64,000 nt of DNA from contig NZ_CP101497.1 of assembly GCF_024362325.1 (NCBI RefSeq), positions 1,612,001-1,676,000 on the forward strand. Direction: 5' to 3'. Position 1 is the first letter of the stretch. Each line of letters starts with the position of its first letter. Source of the stretch: Microcella humidisoli (GTDB lineage Bacteria; Actinomycetota; Actinomycetes; Actinomycetales; Microbacteriaceae). Positions 35,967 through 45,077 of this stretch are shown piece by piece. A program made the position numbers and the translations under genes. Under the pieces are notes generated by a model that was given only the letters and a program-made list of their open reading frames with translations, was not told the DNA's origin and searched no databases.

Positions 35967-37820
35967 ATGTCAACGACGACTGCCGCCCCCTCCCGTGAGG
36001 GCGACTCCGCTGCCTCGGGGTCGTTCCCCAGCCCGTACAACCAGGCCCCGCCCGCGGGAGCCGAAGGCTGGAAAGACCTGTACGCCTACAACCTGGTCTT
36101 CCAAGACAACCGACGTGCGGTCGAGGAGGCGAAGTTCTGGTTCTGCGACAGCCAGCACTGGCCGGCCGTCACCAAGCCCTTCGAGACGATCGGCTTCGAG
36201 TTCGCTGTCGGCTGCCTGGGCCAGTACAACTCGCGCCAGCTGCTCATCCCGACCGCGAACGGCATCGAGTACCGCATTCACAACGGGTACCTCTACATGT
36301 CGCCCGTCGCGGTCGCTCCCGAGCAGATCGAGGCGCGCGTGCCTCAGTTCATGGAGCGTGCCGGGCACTACTTCCAGAACTGGGAGAGCCTGCTCAAGAA
36401 CTGGCACGTCAAGCTGCGCGCGACCATCGACGAGATGGAGTCGATCGAGTTCACCGCGCTGCCCGAGAAGATCGCGCTCGAGGACGTGCTGAGCGGGAAG
36501 GGGACGGGCCCCGGCACTGAGCTGCTCGGCGACTACGACCGCATCATCGCGCTCGCGTACCGCGCGTGGCAGTACCACTTCGAGTTCCTCAACCTCGGCT
36601 ACGTCGCCTACCTCGACCTCTTCATGTTCTGCAAGCAGGTGTTCCCCCGCATCTCCGACCAGGCCATCGCGACGATGGTGCAGGGCGTCGACATGGAGCT
36701 CTTCCGGCCGGACGACGAGTTGAAGAAGCTCGCGAAGCTCGCGGTCGCGAACGGTCTTGCCGACCTGTTCGCCGACACCTCTGACGCCGAGGCGCTCCTC
36801 GCGGCGATCGGCGCGCGCAGCGGCGGTGCCGAGTGGCTCGCGCAGTGGACCGAGTCGCAAGACCCGTGGTTCAACTTCACGACCGGCAACGGCTTCTACG
36901 CCCACGACGAGTACTGGCGCGATGTGCCCTCCACGCCCCTGGCGTTCATCAAGGGCTACATCGACCGAATCCACTCCGGTCAGGACATCGACCGCGACAT
37001 CCAGCACCTGATCGTCGAGCGCGATCGCATCACCGAGGAGTACGCCGAGCTGCTCGAGGGCGAGGCGCTCGAGACCTTCCGCGGCAAGATCGGACTCGCT
37101 CGCACGGTGTACCCGTACGTCGAGAACCACAACTTCTACATCGAGCACTGGACGATGGGCGTGTTCTGGCGCAAGACGCGTCAGCTCTCGGCCGTGCTGC
37201 ACGAGGCGGGTTTCTGGCCCCAGGCGAACGACATGTTCTACCTGCGCCGCGACGAGGTGCGCGAGGTGCTGTTCGACTACGTCAACGGCTGGATGGTCGG
37301 CGCACCGGCGATCGGGCCCGACTACTGGCCCGCCGAGGTCGAGCGTCGGCGCAGCATCGTCGCCGCGCTCGAGACCGCGCGGCCTCAGCCGGCCCTCAAC
37401 ACGCCGCCGGAGGTCATCACCGAGCCCTTCACCCTCATGCTCTGGGGCATCACGACCGAGCAGATTCAGAACTGGCTCGGCAAGGGCGACGCGGTCGAGG
37501 GCACGCTCAAGGGCATGGCGGCGTCGCCGGGCATCGCCGAGGGTCCTGCTCGCGTCATCTCGAGCGCGAGCCAGCTCAGCGATGTGCAGGAGGGCGAGAT
37601 CCTCGTGGCTCCCGTCACGGCACCGAGCTGGGTGCCCGTGTTCGGCAAGATTCGCGCGACCGTGACCGACATCGGCGGAATGATGAGCCACGCGGCCATC
37701 GTCTGCCGCGAATACGGGATGCCCGCGGTCACGGGAACGGGAACCGGCTCGACCGAGATCCGCACTGGTCAGATGCTGCGCGTCGACGGCAACACCGGCA
37801 CCGTCACGATTCTGGACTAG
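35967..37820 (+). CDS. creH: phosphohistidine/phenol-binding subunit of aryl kinase (CreH-like)
   Basis: The 617-residue protein ends in a PEP-utiliser swivelling domain (about residues 530-617) with the phosphorylated histidine His575 in GGMMSHAAIVCREYGMPAV. The first 500 residues are unlike PEP synthase and are rich in aromatic residues (YGYL-, NFYIEHWTMGVFWRK-like stretches), so they probably bind the phenol. The layout recalls phenylphosphate synthase and rifampicin phosphotransferase, in which a swivelling His domain carries phosphate from an ATP-grasp domain to a hydroxyl group. It lies 43 bases after creI, with GAAAGG upstream of the ATG. Confidence 0.82.
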   Translation: MSTTTAAPSREGDSAASGSFPSPYNQAPPAGAEGWKDLYAYNLVFQDNRRAVEEAKFWFCDSQHWPAVTKPFETIGFEFAVGCLGQYNSRQLLIPTANGIEYRIHNGYLYMSPVAVAPEQIEARVPQFMERAGHYFQNWESLLKNWHVKLRATIDEMESIEFTALPEKIALEDVLSGKGTGPGTELLGDYDRIIALAYRAWQYHFEFLNLGYVAYLDLFMFCKQVFPRISDQAIATMVQGVDMELFRPDDELKKLAKLAVANGLADLFADTSDAEALLAAIGARSGGAEWLAQWTESQDPWFNFTTGNGFYAHDEYWRDVPSTPLAFIKGYIDRIHSGQDIDRDIQHLIVERDRITEEYAELLEGEALETFRGKIGLARTVYPYVENHNFYIEHWTMGVFWRKTRQLSAVLHEAGFWPQANDMFYLRRDEVREVLFDYVNGWMVGAPAIGPDYWPAEVERRRSIVAALETARPQPALNTPPEVITEPFTLMLWGITTEQIQNWLGKGDAVEGTLKGMAASPGIAEGPARVISSASQLSDVQEGEILVAPVTAPSWVPVFGKIRATVTDIGGMMSHAAIVCREYGMPAVTGTGTGSTEIRTGQMLRVDGNTGTVTILD

Positions 37821-37832
37821 GGGGAGCTGACG

Positions 37833-38576
37833 ATGACGACCACGCGGAACGCCCGCACGGTGATCGTGACGGGCGCGGGGGGCGGCCTCGGCCGCGCCTT
37901 CGCCGAAGCCTTCGCGGCCCGGGGTGACCGCGTGGTCGTCGCCGACATCGATGTGGCCGCCGCGACCCGCGTCGCGGCGGCCCTCGAGGGGGCCCTCGCC
38001 GTCGGTGTCGACGTCACGGACGCCGCCTCGACCGACGCGCTCGCGGCTGCGGCCGCCGAGCTCGGCGCGGGGCGCATCGATGTCGTGATCAACAACGCCG
38101 CGATCTACGCAACGCTCACGCGATCGCCCCTCGAGCAGATTGCCGAAGCCGAGTGGGATCGCGTGATGGCGGTCAATGCCAAGGGTCCTTGGCAGGTCGT
38201 GCGCGCCTGCTCGCCGCACCTGGGCGAGGGCTCGCGCATCATCAACATCTCGTCGGCGACCGTCATGAGCGGTTCGGCTCACTGGGCCCACTATGTGGCG
38301 AGCAAGGCCGCCGTGATCGGTCTGACCCGCGTGATGGCGACCGAGCTCGGCCCGCGCGGCATCACCGCCAACACGGTCGCCCCGGGCTTCACCCTGACCG
38401 AGGCGAGCCACGGCCTCATCGAGGGCGCCGAGACCTACGGTGTCGAGCGCAGCGCGTTGCGCCGCCCGATTCAGCCCGACGACATCGTGGGCACGGTGCT
38501 GTACCTGGCCGATGAGGCCAGTCGATCGGTCACCGGTCAGACCGTCGTCGTCGACGGCGGCCGCCAGTATCTCTAG
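37833..38576 (+). CDS. creG: short-chain dehydrogenase CreG-like
   Basis: The 247-residue SDR has the cofactor motif VTGAGGGLGRAFAEAF at the N terminus, the structural NNAAIY motif near residue 90, and the catalytic Tyr154-x-x-x-Lys158 with the Ser in ISSATVMSGS. The C-terminal VTGQTVVVDGGRQYL is typical. In the cre pathway this position is the alcohol dehydrogenase turning the phosphorylated benzyl alcohol into the aldehyde. It is 12 bases after creH. Confidence 0.87.
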   Translation: MTTTRNARTVIVTGAGGGLGRAFAEAFAARGDRVVVADIDVAAATRVAAALEGALAVGVDVTDAASTDALAAAAAELGAGRIDVVINNAAIYATLTRSPLEQIAEAEWDRVMAVNAKGPWQVVRACSPHLGEGSRIINISSATVMSGSAHWAHYVASKAAVIGLTRVMATELGPRGITANTVAPGFTLTEASHGLIEGAETYGVERSALRRPIQPDDIVGTVLYLADEASRSVTGQTVVVDGGRQYL

Positions 38577-38611
38577 TCGCCGTTGTCTCATCCACACCAC
38601 CAGGAGGAAAC

Positions 38612-38932
38612 GTGACCACCGTCACCTACACCGCATTCGACGGCACCGAGACGACCGTCGAGGGCGCACCCGGGGCATCCATCATGGAGACCGCACTGCG
38701 GAACGGCGTGCCCGGCATCGTCGGTGAGTGCGGCGGCAGCATGTCGTGCGCGACGTGCCATGTCTTCGTCTCGGACGAGACGGCTGCGATCGCGGGTGAG
38801 ATGAGCGAGATCGAAGACGAGATGCTCGACGGCACGGCCGTCGACCGCGAGCCGAATTCGCGGCTGTCGTGCCAGATCAAGCTCGTCGACGGAAACACCT
38901 ACTGCGTGACCACTCCCCGAGAGCAGGTGTGA
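38612..38932 (+). CDS. creF: [2Fe-2S] ferredoxin CreF-like
   Basis: The 106-residue ferredoxin is of the adrenodoxin/putidaredoxin type: the four cluster ligands are Cys40, Cys46, Cys49 and Cys87 (C-x5-C-x2-C then SRLSCQI). It would carry electrons from the FAD reductase encoded next to the P450. The ribosome-binding site is AGGAGGAAA before the GTG start. Confidence 0.92.
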   Translation: MTTVTYTAFDGTETTVEGAPGASIMETALRNGVPGIVGECGGSMSCATCHVFVSDETAAIAGEMSEIEDEMLDGTAVDREPNSRLSCQIKLVDGNTYCVTTPREQV

Positions 38933-38933
38933 C

Positions 38934-40205
38934 ATGACCACCGGCATCGCAGATGCAACGCTCATCATCGGGGCATCGCAAGCGGGCGTGCAGCTCGCGG
39001 CGACCCTGCGCGAGCTCGGCGACGACCGCCCCATCGTGCTCGTCGGCGACGAACCGCACGCTCCCTATCAGCGCCCCCCGCTCTCGAAGGCCTATCTGTC
39101 GGGCGAGATCACGAGTGACGACCTCGTCTTTCGCACTCCCGAGTGGTTCGCGCAGCACCACATCGAGGTGCTGGCAGGCGAGACGATCGCCGCGGTCGAC
39201 CGGCATGCCACCGGGGGCGGAGAGGCCGTCACCGGTTCGGGCCGCCGCATCCCCTTCGCGCGCCTCGCGCTCACGACCGGTGCCGAACCCCGCCGGCTCG
39301 ACCTGCCCGGTATCGACCTGCCCGGCGTGCACTACTTGCGCACGGCAGACGACGCTGCGGCGATCGCCGCACGGTTGGCGACAGCGCGGTCGCTCGTGGT
39401 CATCGGCGGAGGCTTCATCGGTCTTGAGGTGGCCGCATCCGCGCGCAAGCGGGGTGTCGCCGTCACAGTCCTCGAGGCCGCCCCCCGGCTCGTCGGGCGG
39501 GTCGTTTCGGAGCAGACGAGCGCGTTCTATCTCGACGCGCATCGCCGGCGCGGCATCGATGTGGTGCTGGATGCTCGCATCGCCTCCCTCGACGGCACCG
39601 ACGCGGTGACCGGGGTGCGCCTCGACGACGGCACGGTGATCGCCGCCGATATCGTGCTCGTCGGCATCGGCGTGGTGCCCCGGATCGACCTCGCGACCCA
39701 GCTCGGACTCCAGGTCGACGGCGGCATCGTCGTCGACTCGGCCTGCCGCACGTCTGACCCGTCGATCGTCGCGGCGGGGGACTGCGCGATCATGCCGAAC
39801 CCCTACGCGCGCGGCAGCATGCCCATGGTGCGCCTCGAGAGCGTGCACAATGCGCTCGAGCAGGCCAAGGTGGCCGCCGCAACGCTGATGGGGCAGCCCG
39901 CGGATTACCGCACGGTGCCCTGGTTCTGGTCAGACCAGGCCGACATCAAGCTGCAGATCGCTGGTCTGTCGACCGGGTACGACGCCACCGTGCTGCGCGG
40001 AGACCCCGAGTCGGAGAAGTTCTCCGTGCTCTACTACCGCGACGGCGAGCTCATCGCGGCCGACTGCATCAACCAGCCGCTCGACTTCATGGCCGTGCGC
40101 TCCGCCCTCGGACGCGGTGCCACCGTTCCCGCCGACGCGGCCGCCGACCTGTCCACCCCCCTCAAGAAGTCCGTGGTCGAACCGACCGCGCCCTCCCTCG
40201 TCTGA
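38934..40205 (+). CDS. creE: FAD-dependent ferredoxin reductase CreE-like
   Basis: The 423-residue reductase has two dinucleotide folds: an FAD motif IIGASQAGVQLAATL at residues 11-25 with PYQRPPLSKAYL, and an NAD(H) motif VVIGGGFIGLEVAASARKRG near residue 155. The C-terminal domain contains the VPWFWSDQADIKLQIAG signature of putidaredoxin-reductase-like proteins. With CreF and CreJ it forms a class I P450 system. The start follows the creF stop by one base. Confidence 0.92.
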   Translation: MTTGIADATLIIGASQAGVQLAATLRELGDDRPIVLVGDEPHAPYQRPPLSKAYLSGEITSDDLVFRTPEWFAQHHIEVLAGETIAAVDRHATGGGEAVTGSGRRIPFARLALTTGAEPRRLDLPGIDLPGVHYLRTADDAAAIAARLATARSLVVIGGGFIGLEVAASARKRGVAVTVLEAAPRLVGRVVSEQTSAFYLDAHRRRGIDVVLDARIASLDGTDAVTGVRLDDGTVIAADIVLVGIGVVPRIDLATQLGLQVDGGIVVDSACRTSDPSIVAAGDCAIMPNPYARGSMPMVRLESVHNALEQAKVAAATLMGQPADYRTVPWFWSDQADIKLQIAGLSTGYDATVLRGDPESEKFSVLYYRDGELIAADCINQPLDFMAVRSALGRGATVPADAAADLSTPLKKSVVEPTAPSLV

Positions 40206-40219
40206 TCCAGGAGCCCGTC

Positions 40220-40864
40220 ATGCCCCTCCCCACCGCGGTCGCCGTCGACACCTCGCCCATCACGGCGCACTCCGACATCGACGATCTCGACCCGCTCTGG
40301 CGGGCGATCGTCGTGGAGTCGCGCACGCGCGCCAACGACATCCACCTGCCGATCTCGGTCGCCTACGCCGAGCGTCTGTGCGATGCCTACCCCGAGGCGG
40401 ATGCCTTGGTCGTCCGGGTCACGACGCTCCTGCACGACACGGGGTGGGCGCGCGTCGACGAGACCAAGATCATCTCCGAGGGCTTCTCCGGTGATTGGCG
40501 CAAGGCCGATATCCGGTTCGAGCACGAGCGTCACGGCTGCGATATCGCGCGCGAGGTGCTCCCGGGGCTGGGCTACGACGACGCGTTCATCCGCCGCGTG
40601 ACCGACATCATCGACGGTCACGACACGCGGCAGGTCTCGCACTCGCTCGAAGACAGCCTCGTGCGCGACGCCGACCGGCTCTGGCGCTTCACGGCCACCG
40701 GCATCGCGCTCGCCTCCGGCTGGTTCGGGTTGAGCCCGGCCGAGTACGCGCGCCGACTGCGTTCCGAGATCATCCCCGAACTGCTCACCGAGGCCGCCGT
40801 GCAGATGGCCGAGGCCGAACTCGCGCGAGCCGAAGCGCTGCTGAAGACGGCGCTCCTCTCGTGA
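40220..40864 (+). CDS. creD: HD-domain aryl phosphatase CreD-like
   Basis: The 214-residue protein has the HD metal residues His42, His72-Asp73 (LLHDTGW), His102/His105 and His134-Asp135 (IIDGHD), plus Asp150 in VRDADRLW. In C. glutamicum CreD removes the phosphate from the oxidised aryl phosphate and so releases 4-hydroxybenzoate; the place in the operon fits. A paralogue lies at 31.8-32.5 kb. The stop overlaps the aldehyde dehydrogenase GTG (GTGA). Confidence 0.82.
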   Translation: MPLPTAVAVDTSPITAHSDIDDLDPLWRAIVVESRTRANDIHLPISVAYAERLCDAYPEADALVVRVTTLLHDTGWARVDETKIISEGFSGDWRKADIRFEHERHGCDIAREVLPGLGYDDAFIRRVTDIIDGHDTRQVSHSLEDSLVRDADRLWRFTATGIALASGWFGLSPAEYARRLRSEIIPELLTEAAVQMAEAELARAEALLKTALLS

Positions 40865-42363
40865 CGGTCGTGACGATCGACGTCGAGGCGCTGCGCCGCG
40901 CGCATGCCTCGGCGGCAGAGAGCCTGCCCTACCGTCACGTGACCGACCAGTTCATCGGCGGCGCGTGGCGGGCATCCCACAGCACGGCGACCTCGCCGGT
41001 CACCGACCCGGCGACGGGTGAGCAGTGGGGCTCGGTGCCGGTCGCTGACAGCCACGATGTGGATGCCGCCGTCGGCGCCGCGCGTTCCGCGCTCGCCGAC
41101 TGGCGGGCGACCACGCCCGCACATCGCGCCGAGTTGCTGCGCCGCATGGCCGATGAGGTGGAGGCACGCGCCGTGCCGCTCGGCCTCACGAACACCCTCG
41201 AGAACGGCTCGCCTGTGGCGGAGACCTCGAAGGCGGCCGCGAACGCGGCGTCGATCCTGCGGCACTTCGCGGGGCTGGCCCCGCACCTCGAACGCGACGA
41301 CATCCGGCCCTTCCCCGACGGCGTCAACGAGACGGTCGTGAACCGTGACCCCATCGGGGTCTGCGCCCTCATCGCGCCGTGGAACTTTCCCATCAACCTC
41401 GTCGTCATCAAGCTCGCGCCTGCGCTGCTGGCCGGCTGCACCGTCGTCATGAAGCCGGCGTCGCCGACCCCGCTGTCGACGCGCTTTCTCGTCGACGCGG
41501 CCGCGGCCGCGGGCATACCGGCGGGCGTCGTGAACTTCATCACCGGCAACGCCGCGGCCGGTGATGCCCTCGTGCGCCACCCGGGTGTCGACAAGGTTGC
41601 GTTCACCGGTTCGACGCCCGTCGGCCGCCGCATCGCCGCCGCGTGCGGCGAGCTGCTGCGGCCCGTCACCCTCGAGCTCGGCGGAAAGTCGTCGGCGATC
41701 GTTCTTCCCGACGCCGACCTCGACCAGCTTCGCCGTGTGCTCGTTCGCAGCTGCATGCGCAACACGGGCCAGACCTGCTACATCTCGACGCGCATCCTCG
41801 TGACGCCCGAGAACGAGGCCGCCGTGGTCGACCTGGTTGCCGAGACGATCGCGAACTCCCCGCTCGGCGACCCGCTTGATCCGGCCACCGTGTTCGGGCC
41901 GACGGCGACGGCCGCGCAAGAGACAACAGTGCGGGGCTACATCCGGTCGGGAATCGAGGAGGGTGCGCGCGTCGTGGCCGGAGGCGACCTGCCGAACCCG
42001 GTCGGTGTCGGCACCTTCGTCGTGCCCTCGGTGTTCACCGAGGTGACCCCGGAGATGACGATCGCCCGGGAGGAGATCTTCGGGCCGGTCATCACGATCA
42101 TTCCGGTGCGCGACGTCGAGCACGCGATCGAGGTCGCCAACGACACCCCCTTCGGCCTCGGCGGCATCGTGTTCGGCGCCGACGAGCAGCGCGCCTTCGA
42201 GGTCGCTCGCCGCGTCGACTCGGGGTCGGTCGGCATCAACTTCTTCGCCTCCAACCACTCGGCTCCCTTCGGAGGTCGACACGATTCGGGCATGGGTGTC
42301 GAGTACGGCGTCGAGGGTCTGGAGGCCTACTTGACGCCGCAGTCGGTGCACCGACGCCGCTGA
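40861..42363 (+). CDS. creC: aldehyde dehydrogenase CreC-like
   Basis: The 500-residue NAD(P)-dependent aldehyde dehydrogenase has the catalytic Cys306 in GQTCYISTRILV and general base Glu272 in LELGGKSSAIV; the substrate-channel segment APWNFPINLVVIKLAPALLAG and C-terminal SAPFGGRHDSGMG are typical. In the cre pathway it oxidises the phosphorylated 4-hydroxybenzaldehyde to the acid. It starts at a GTG overlapping creD and is the last gene of the cre run. Confidence 0.88.
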   Translation: MTVVTIDVEALRRAHASAAESLPYRHVTDQFIGGAWRASHSTATSPVTDPATGEQWGSVPVADSHDVDAAVGAARSALADWRATTPAHRAELLRRMADEVEARAVPLGLTNTLENGSPVAETSKAAANAASILRHFAGLAPHLERDDIRPFPDGVNETVVNRDPIGVCALIAPWNFPINLVVIKLAPALLAGCTVVMKPASPTPLSTRFLVDAAAAAGIPAGVVNFITGNAAAGDALVRHPGVDKVAFTGSTPVGRRIAAACGELLRPVTLELGGKSSAIVLPDADLDQLRRVLVRSCMRNTGQTCYISTRILVTPENEAAVVDLVAETIANSPLGDPLDPATVFGPTATAAQETTVRGYIRSGIEEGARVVAGGDLPNPVGVGTFVVPSVFTEVTPEMTIAREEIFGPVITIIPVRDVEHAIEVANDTPFGLGGIVFGADEQRAFEVARRVDSGSVGINFFASNHSAPFGGRHDSGMGVEYGVEGLEAYLTPQSVHRRR

Positions 42364-42439
42364 GGAGTCTCGGAGCGGCGGATCGACCACCGGGTTCGCC
42401 CGACAATCACGCGTTCGTAGAGCGGACTAAGGGGGATTC

Positions 42440-43204
42440 TTGATCGACAAGACAGTGAGCGACCCGATCGCGGCGGTCGCGGGTATCGCCGATGGAGCGA
42501 CGGTGATGGTGGGCGGTTTCGGTCGCGCCGGCCAGCCCATTGAGCTTATCGACGCGCTCATCGAGGTCGGCGCGAGCGGGCTCACGATCGTGAGCAACAA
42601 TGCCGGTGGCGGCGATGCGGGCCTCGCTCGGTTGATTGCCGAGGGCCGCGTGAGCCGCATCATCTGCTCGTTCCCGCGTCAGACCGATTCGTGGCACTTC
42701 GACCGCGCCTACCGCGAGGGTCGCCTCGAGCTCGAGCTCGTGCCGCAGGGCAATCTGGCCGAGCGCATTCGTGCCGCCGGGGCCGGAATCGGCGCCTTCT
42801 ACTCGCCGACCGCCGTCGGAACCCCGCTGGCCGAGGGCAAGGAGCATCGCGAGATCAACGGCCGCACCTACCTGCTCGAGCACCCCATCCCTGCTGATGT
42901 CGCATTGATCAGCGGCCTGCGCGCCGACCGCTGGGGCAACGTCGTCTATCGCAAAACCTCGCGCAACTTCGGACCCATCATGGCGACGGCCGCGCGCACG
43001 ACCATCGTGCAGGTCGATGAGGTCGTGCCGCTGGGCACGCTCGACCCCGAGGCGATCGTCACCCCGGGCATCTTCGTCGACCGTGTCGTCGCGGTCGGGG
43101 GCCGACGCTGGCTCCACAACGGCGATTTCGTCGGCGGCGTCGACCTGCACGGCGAGCCGCTCGCGGGCGCGACCGCAGCCCCGAGCGCGGGAGGAGACCG
43201 ATGA
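42440..43204 (+). CDS. pcaI: 3-oxoadipate CoA-transferase subunit A PcaI
   Basis: The 254-residue alpha subunit of a family I CoA-transferase has TVMVGGFGRAGQPIELIDALIE near residue 25 and GAGIGAFYSPTAVGTPLAEGKE near residue 115, the signature stretch of PcaI/ScoA proteins. With PcaJ it moves CoA from succinyl-CoA to 3-oxoadipate. The TTG start at 42440 is supported by AAGGGGGA at 42429-42436. I found no IclR-type palindrome in the 76 bases upstream, so it may be read from the cre promoter. Confidence 0.9.
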   Translation: MIDKTVSDPIAAVAGIADGATVMVGGFGRAGQPIELIDALIEVGASGLTIVSNNAGGGDAGLARLIAEGRVSRIICSFPRQTDSWHFDRAYREGRLELELVPQGNLAERIRAAGAGIGAFYSPTAVGTPLAEGKEHREINGRTYLLEHPIPADVALISGLRADRWGNVVYRKTSRNFGPIMATAARTTIVQVDEVVPLGTLDPEAIVTPGIFVDRVVAVGGRRWLHNGDFVGGVDLHGEPLAGATAAPSAGGDR

Positions 43205-43896
43205 CCGACCGAATCGACGGCACCGACCGCACCGACCGCATCGGTCGTGACGCGCTCGCCCGCCGCGTCGCCGCCGACATTCCCGATGGCGCCTACGTGA
43301 ACCTCGGCATCGGCGCACCGACGCTCGTCGCCGACCATCTGCCTGCCGGCACCGAGATCATCCTGCACACCGAGAACGGGATGCTCGGCATGGGCCCCGC
43401 GCCCGCACCGGGTGAGATCGATCCCGACCTCATCAACGCCGGCAAGCTCGCGGTCACCGAACTGCCCGGGGCGGCGTACTTCCACCACGCCGACTCGTTT
43501 GGCATGATGCGCGGAGGCCATCTGGACCTGTGCATCCTGGGCGCCTTCCAGGTGTCGCAGACCGGCGACCTCGCGAACTGGTCAACGGGCGCTCCCGACG
43601 CGATTCCCGCCGTCGGCGGCGCGATGGATCTCGCGATGGGCGCGAAGGAGGTCTACGTCATGACCGACCTGCTGACCAAGAGCGGTGAGTCGAAGCTCGT
43701 CGCGACCTGCACCTACCCGCTGACCGGCGTCGGATGCGTGACGCGGGTCTACACCGACCGTGCCGTGTTCGATGTGACGCCGGAGGGGTTCGCCGTTCGC
43801 GAGGTGTTCGGCACGACAACCCTCGACGAGCTGCGCCAGCTGACCGGCCTGGCCTTGACCCTGGTCGATCAGGCCGCCATCGACGAGGAGTTCTGA
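43201..43896 (+). CDS. pcaJ: 3-oxoadipate CoA-transferase subunit B PcaJ
   Basis: The 231-residue beta subunit carries the CoA-transferase glutamate in HTENGMLGMGP (near residue 60) and the conserved VNLGIGAPTLVADHL. Its ATG overlaps the pcaI stop. The first 20 residues are an unusual run of Asp, Arg, Thr and Ile (TDRIDGTDRTDRIGRD), which may be a disordered extension. Confidence 0.92.
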   Translation: MTDRIDGTDRTDRIGRDALARRVAADIPDGAYVNLGIGAPTLVADHLPAGTEIILHTENGMLGMGPAPAPGEIDPDLINAGKLAVTELPGAAYFHHADSFGMMRGGHLDLCILGAFQVSQTGDLANWSTGAPDAIPAVGGAMDLAMGAKEVYVMTDLLTKSGESKLVATCTYPLTGVGCVTRVYTDRAVFDVTPEGFAVREVFGTTTLDELRQLTGLALTLVDQAAIDEEF

Positions 43897-45065
43897 TGAC
43901 TGCGAGCTTCGTGTACGACGCCGTGCGCACTCCGTTCGGCCGCGCGGGCGGCGCCCTCGCCGACGTGCGCCCTGACGACCTCGCCGCGACGGTCATGCGC
44001 GCCACCGTCGAGCGCGCGGGCCTCGACCCCGCGCGCATCGATGATGTCGTGTTCGGCGACGCGAATCAGGCGGGGGAGGACAACCGCAACGTCGCGAGGT
44101 TCGGCGCTCTGCTCGCGGGCTTTCCCACCACCGTCACGGGAACCACCGTCAATCGACTGTGCGGATCGTCGCTCGACGCCGTCATCCAGGGCTCGCGCGC
44201 GATCGAGTCGGGCGACGCCGAGGTGATCCTCGCGGGCGGCGTCGAGTCGATGAGCCGAGCGCCCTACGTTCTAGAGAAGTCGGCGAGGCCGTATCCGGCG
44301 ATCGGCAACCCCACCCTGTGGAACACCGCGATCGGCTGGCGCATGGTCAACCGCTCGCTGCCGTCGGAGTGGACGATCTCGAACGGCGAGTCGGCCGAGA
44401 AGCTCGCACGCGTCTACGGCATCTCGCGCGACGACCAGGACGCCTTCGCGCTCCGCAGCCATGCGCTCGCGGCTGCGGCGTGGGAGAGCGGTGCGTACGA
44501 GGGCGAGATCGTGCAGGTCGCCGGTCACGAGTTGGCGCGTGATGAGGGAATCCGACCCGATACGACGATCGAGCGACTGGCCACTCTCGCCGCGCTGTTC
44601 GCCGAGGATGGCACGGTGACCGCGGGCAACGCCTCGTCGATCAACGATGGGGCCTCCGCCGTGCTGCTCGGCGCCGAGGGCGCCGTGGATGCGCAGCCGC
44701 TGGCGCGCATCGCCGGCCGAGCCGCGTTCGGCAATGATCCGGACATGTTCGGTGTCGCTCCGGTCGAGGCGGCGAACCGCGCGCTCGCGCGGGCCGGTCG
44801 CACCTGGGCCGACGTCGACCTGGTCGAGCTCAACGAGGCGTTCGCCTCGCAGAGCCTCGCGTGCATCCGGCTCTGGCCCGACCTCGACCCGGAGCGCGTC
44901 AACGTTCACGGCGGCGCGCTCGCGATCGGGCATCCGCTCGGGGCGTCAGGGGGTCGCATCATCGGTCACGCCGCGCACGAGCTCGCGCGTCGCGGGCGGG
45001 GTGTCGCGGTCGTGGCGCTGTGCATCGGTGTCGGGCAGGGGCTCGCGGTCGTTCTCGAGCGGTAG
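43896..45065 (+). CDS. pcaF: 3-oxoadipyl-CoA thiolase PcaF
   Basis: The 389-residue thiolase splits 3-oxoadipyl-CoA to succinyl-CoA and acetyl-CoA. It has the nucleophile Cys89 in NRLCGSSLDA (the common motif has GSG), His346 in GGALAIGHPLGASG and the second cysteine Cys376 in LCIGVGQG. It starts at ATG 43896, where the last base of the pcaJ stop is shared. It completes the route to central metabolism. Confidence 0.92.
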   Translation: MTASFVYDAVRTPFGRAGGALADVRPDDLAATVMRATVERAGLDPARIDDVVFGDANQAGEDNRNVARFGALLAGFPTTVTGTTVNRLCGSSLDAVIQGSRAIESGDAEVILAGGVESMSRAPYVLEKSARPYPAIGNPTLWNTAIGWRMVNRSLPSEWTISNGESAEKLARVYGISRDDQDAFALRSHALAAAAWESGAYEGEIVQVAGHELARDEGIRPDTTIERLATLAALFAEDGTVTAGNASSINDGASAVLLGAEGAVDAQPLARIAGRAAFGNDPDMFGVAPVEAANRALARAGRTWADVDLVELNEAFASQSLACIRLWPDLDPERVNVHGGALAIGHPLGASGGRIIGHAAHELARRGRGVAVVALCIGVGQGLAVVLER

Positions 45066-45077
45066 TGCCCAGCAGGG

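Noticed and set aside
35970..38600. A long open frame on the minus strand across creH and creG
   Set aside because: It mirrors the codon structure of well-recognised genes on the plus strand, as expected at this GC content, and its product is a low-complexity Arg/Ala/Gly/Asp mixture with no domain.
42385..42405. CGGG-TTCG-CCCG as a terminator between creC and pcaI
   Set aside because: The stem is only four pairs with no T tract; too weak to call, and read-through from cre into pcaIJF seems as likely.
42364..42439. A fifth IclR-type palindrome before pcaI
   Set aside because: No sequence close to TYCCRTTCANYGGRA was found by eye in this gap.
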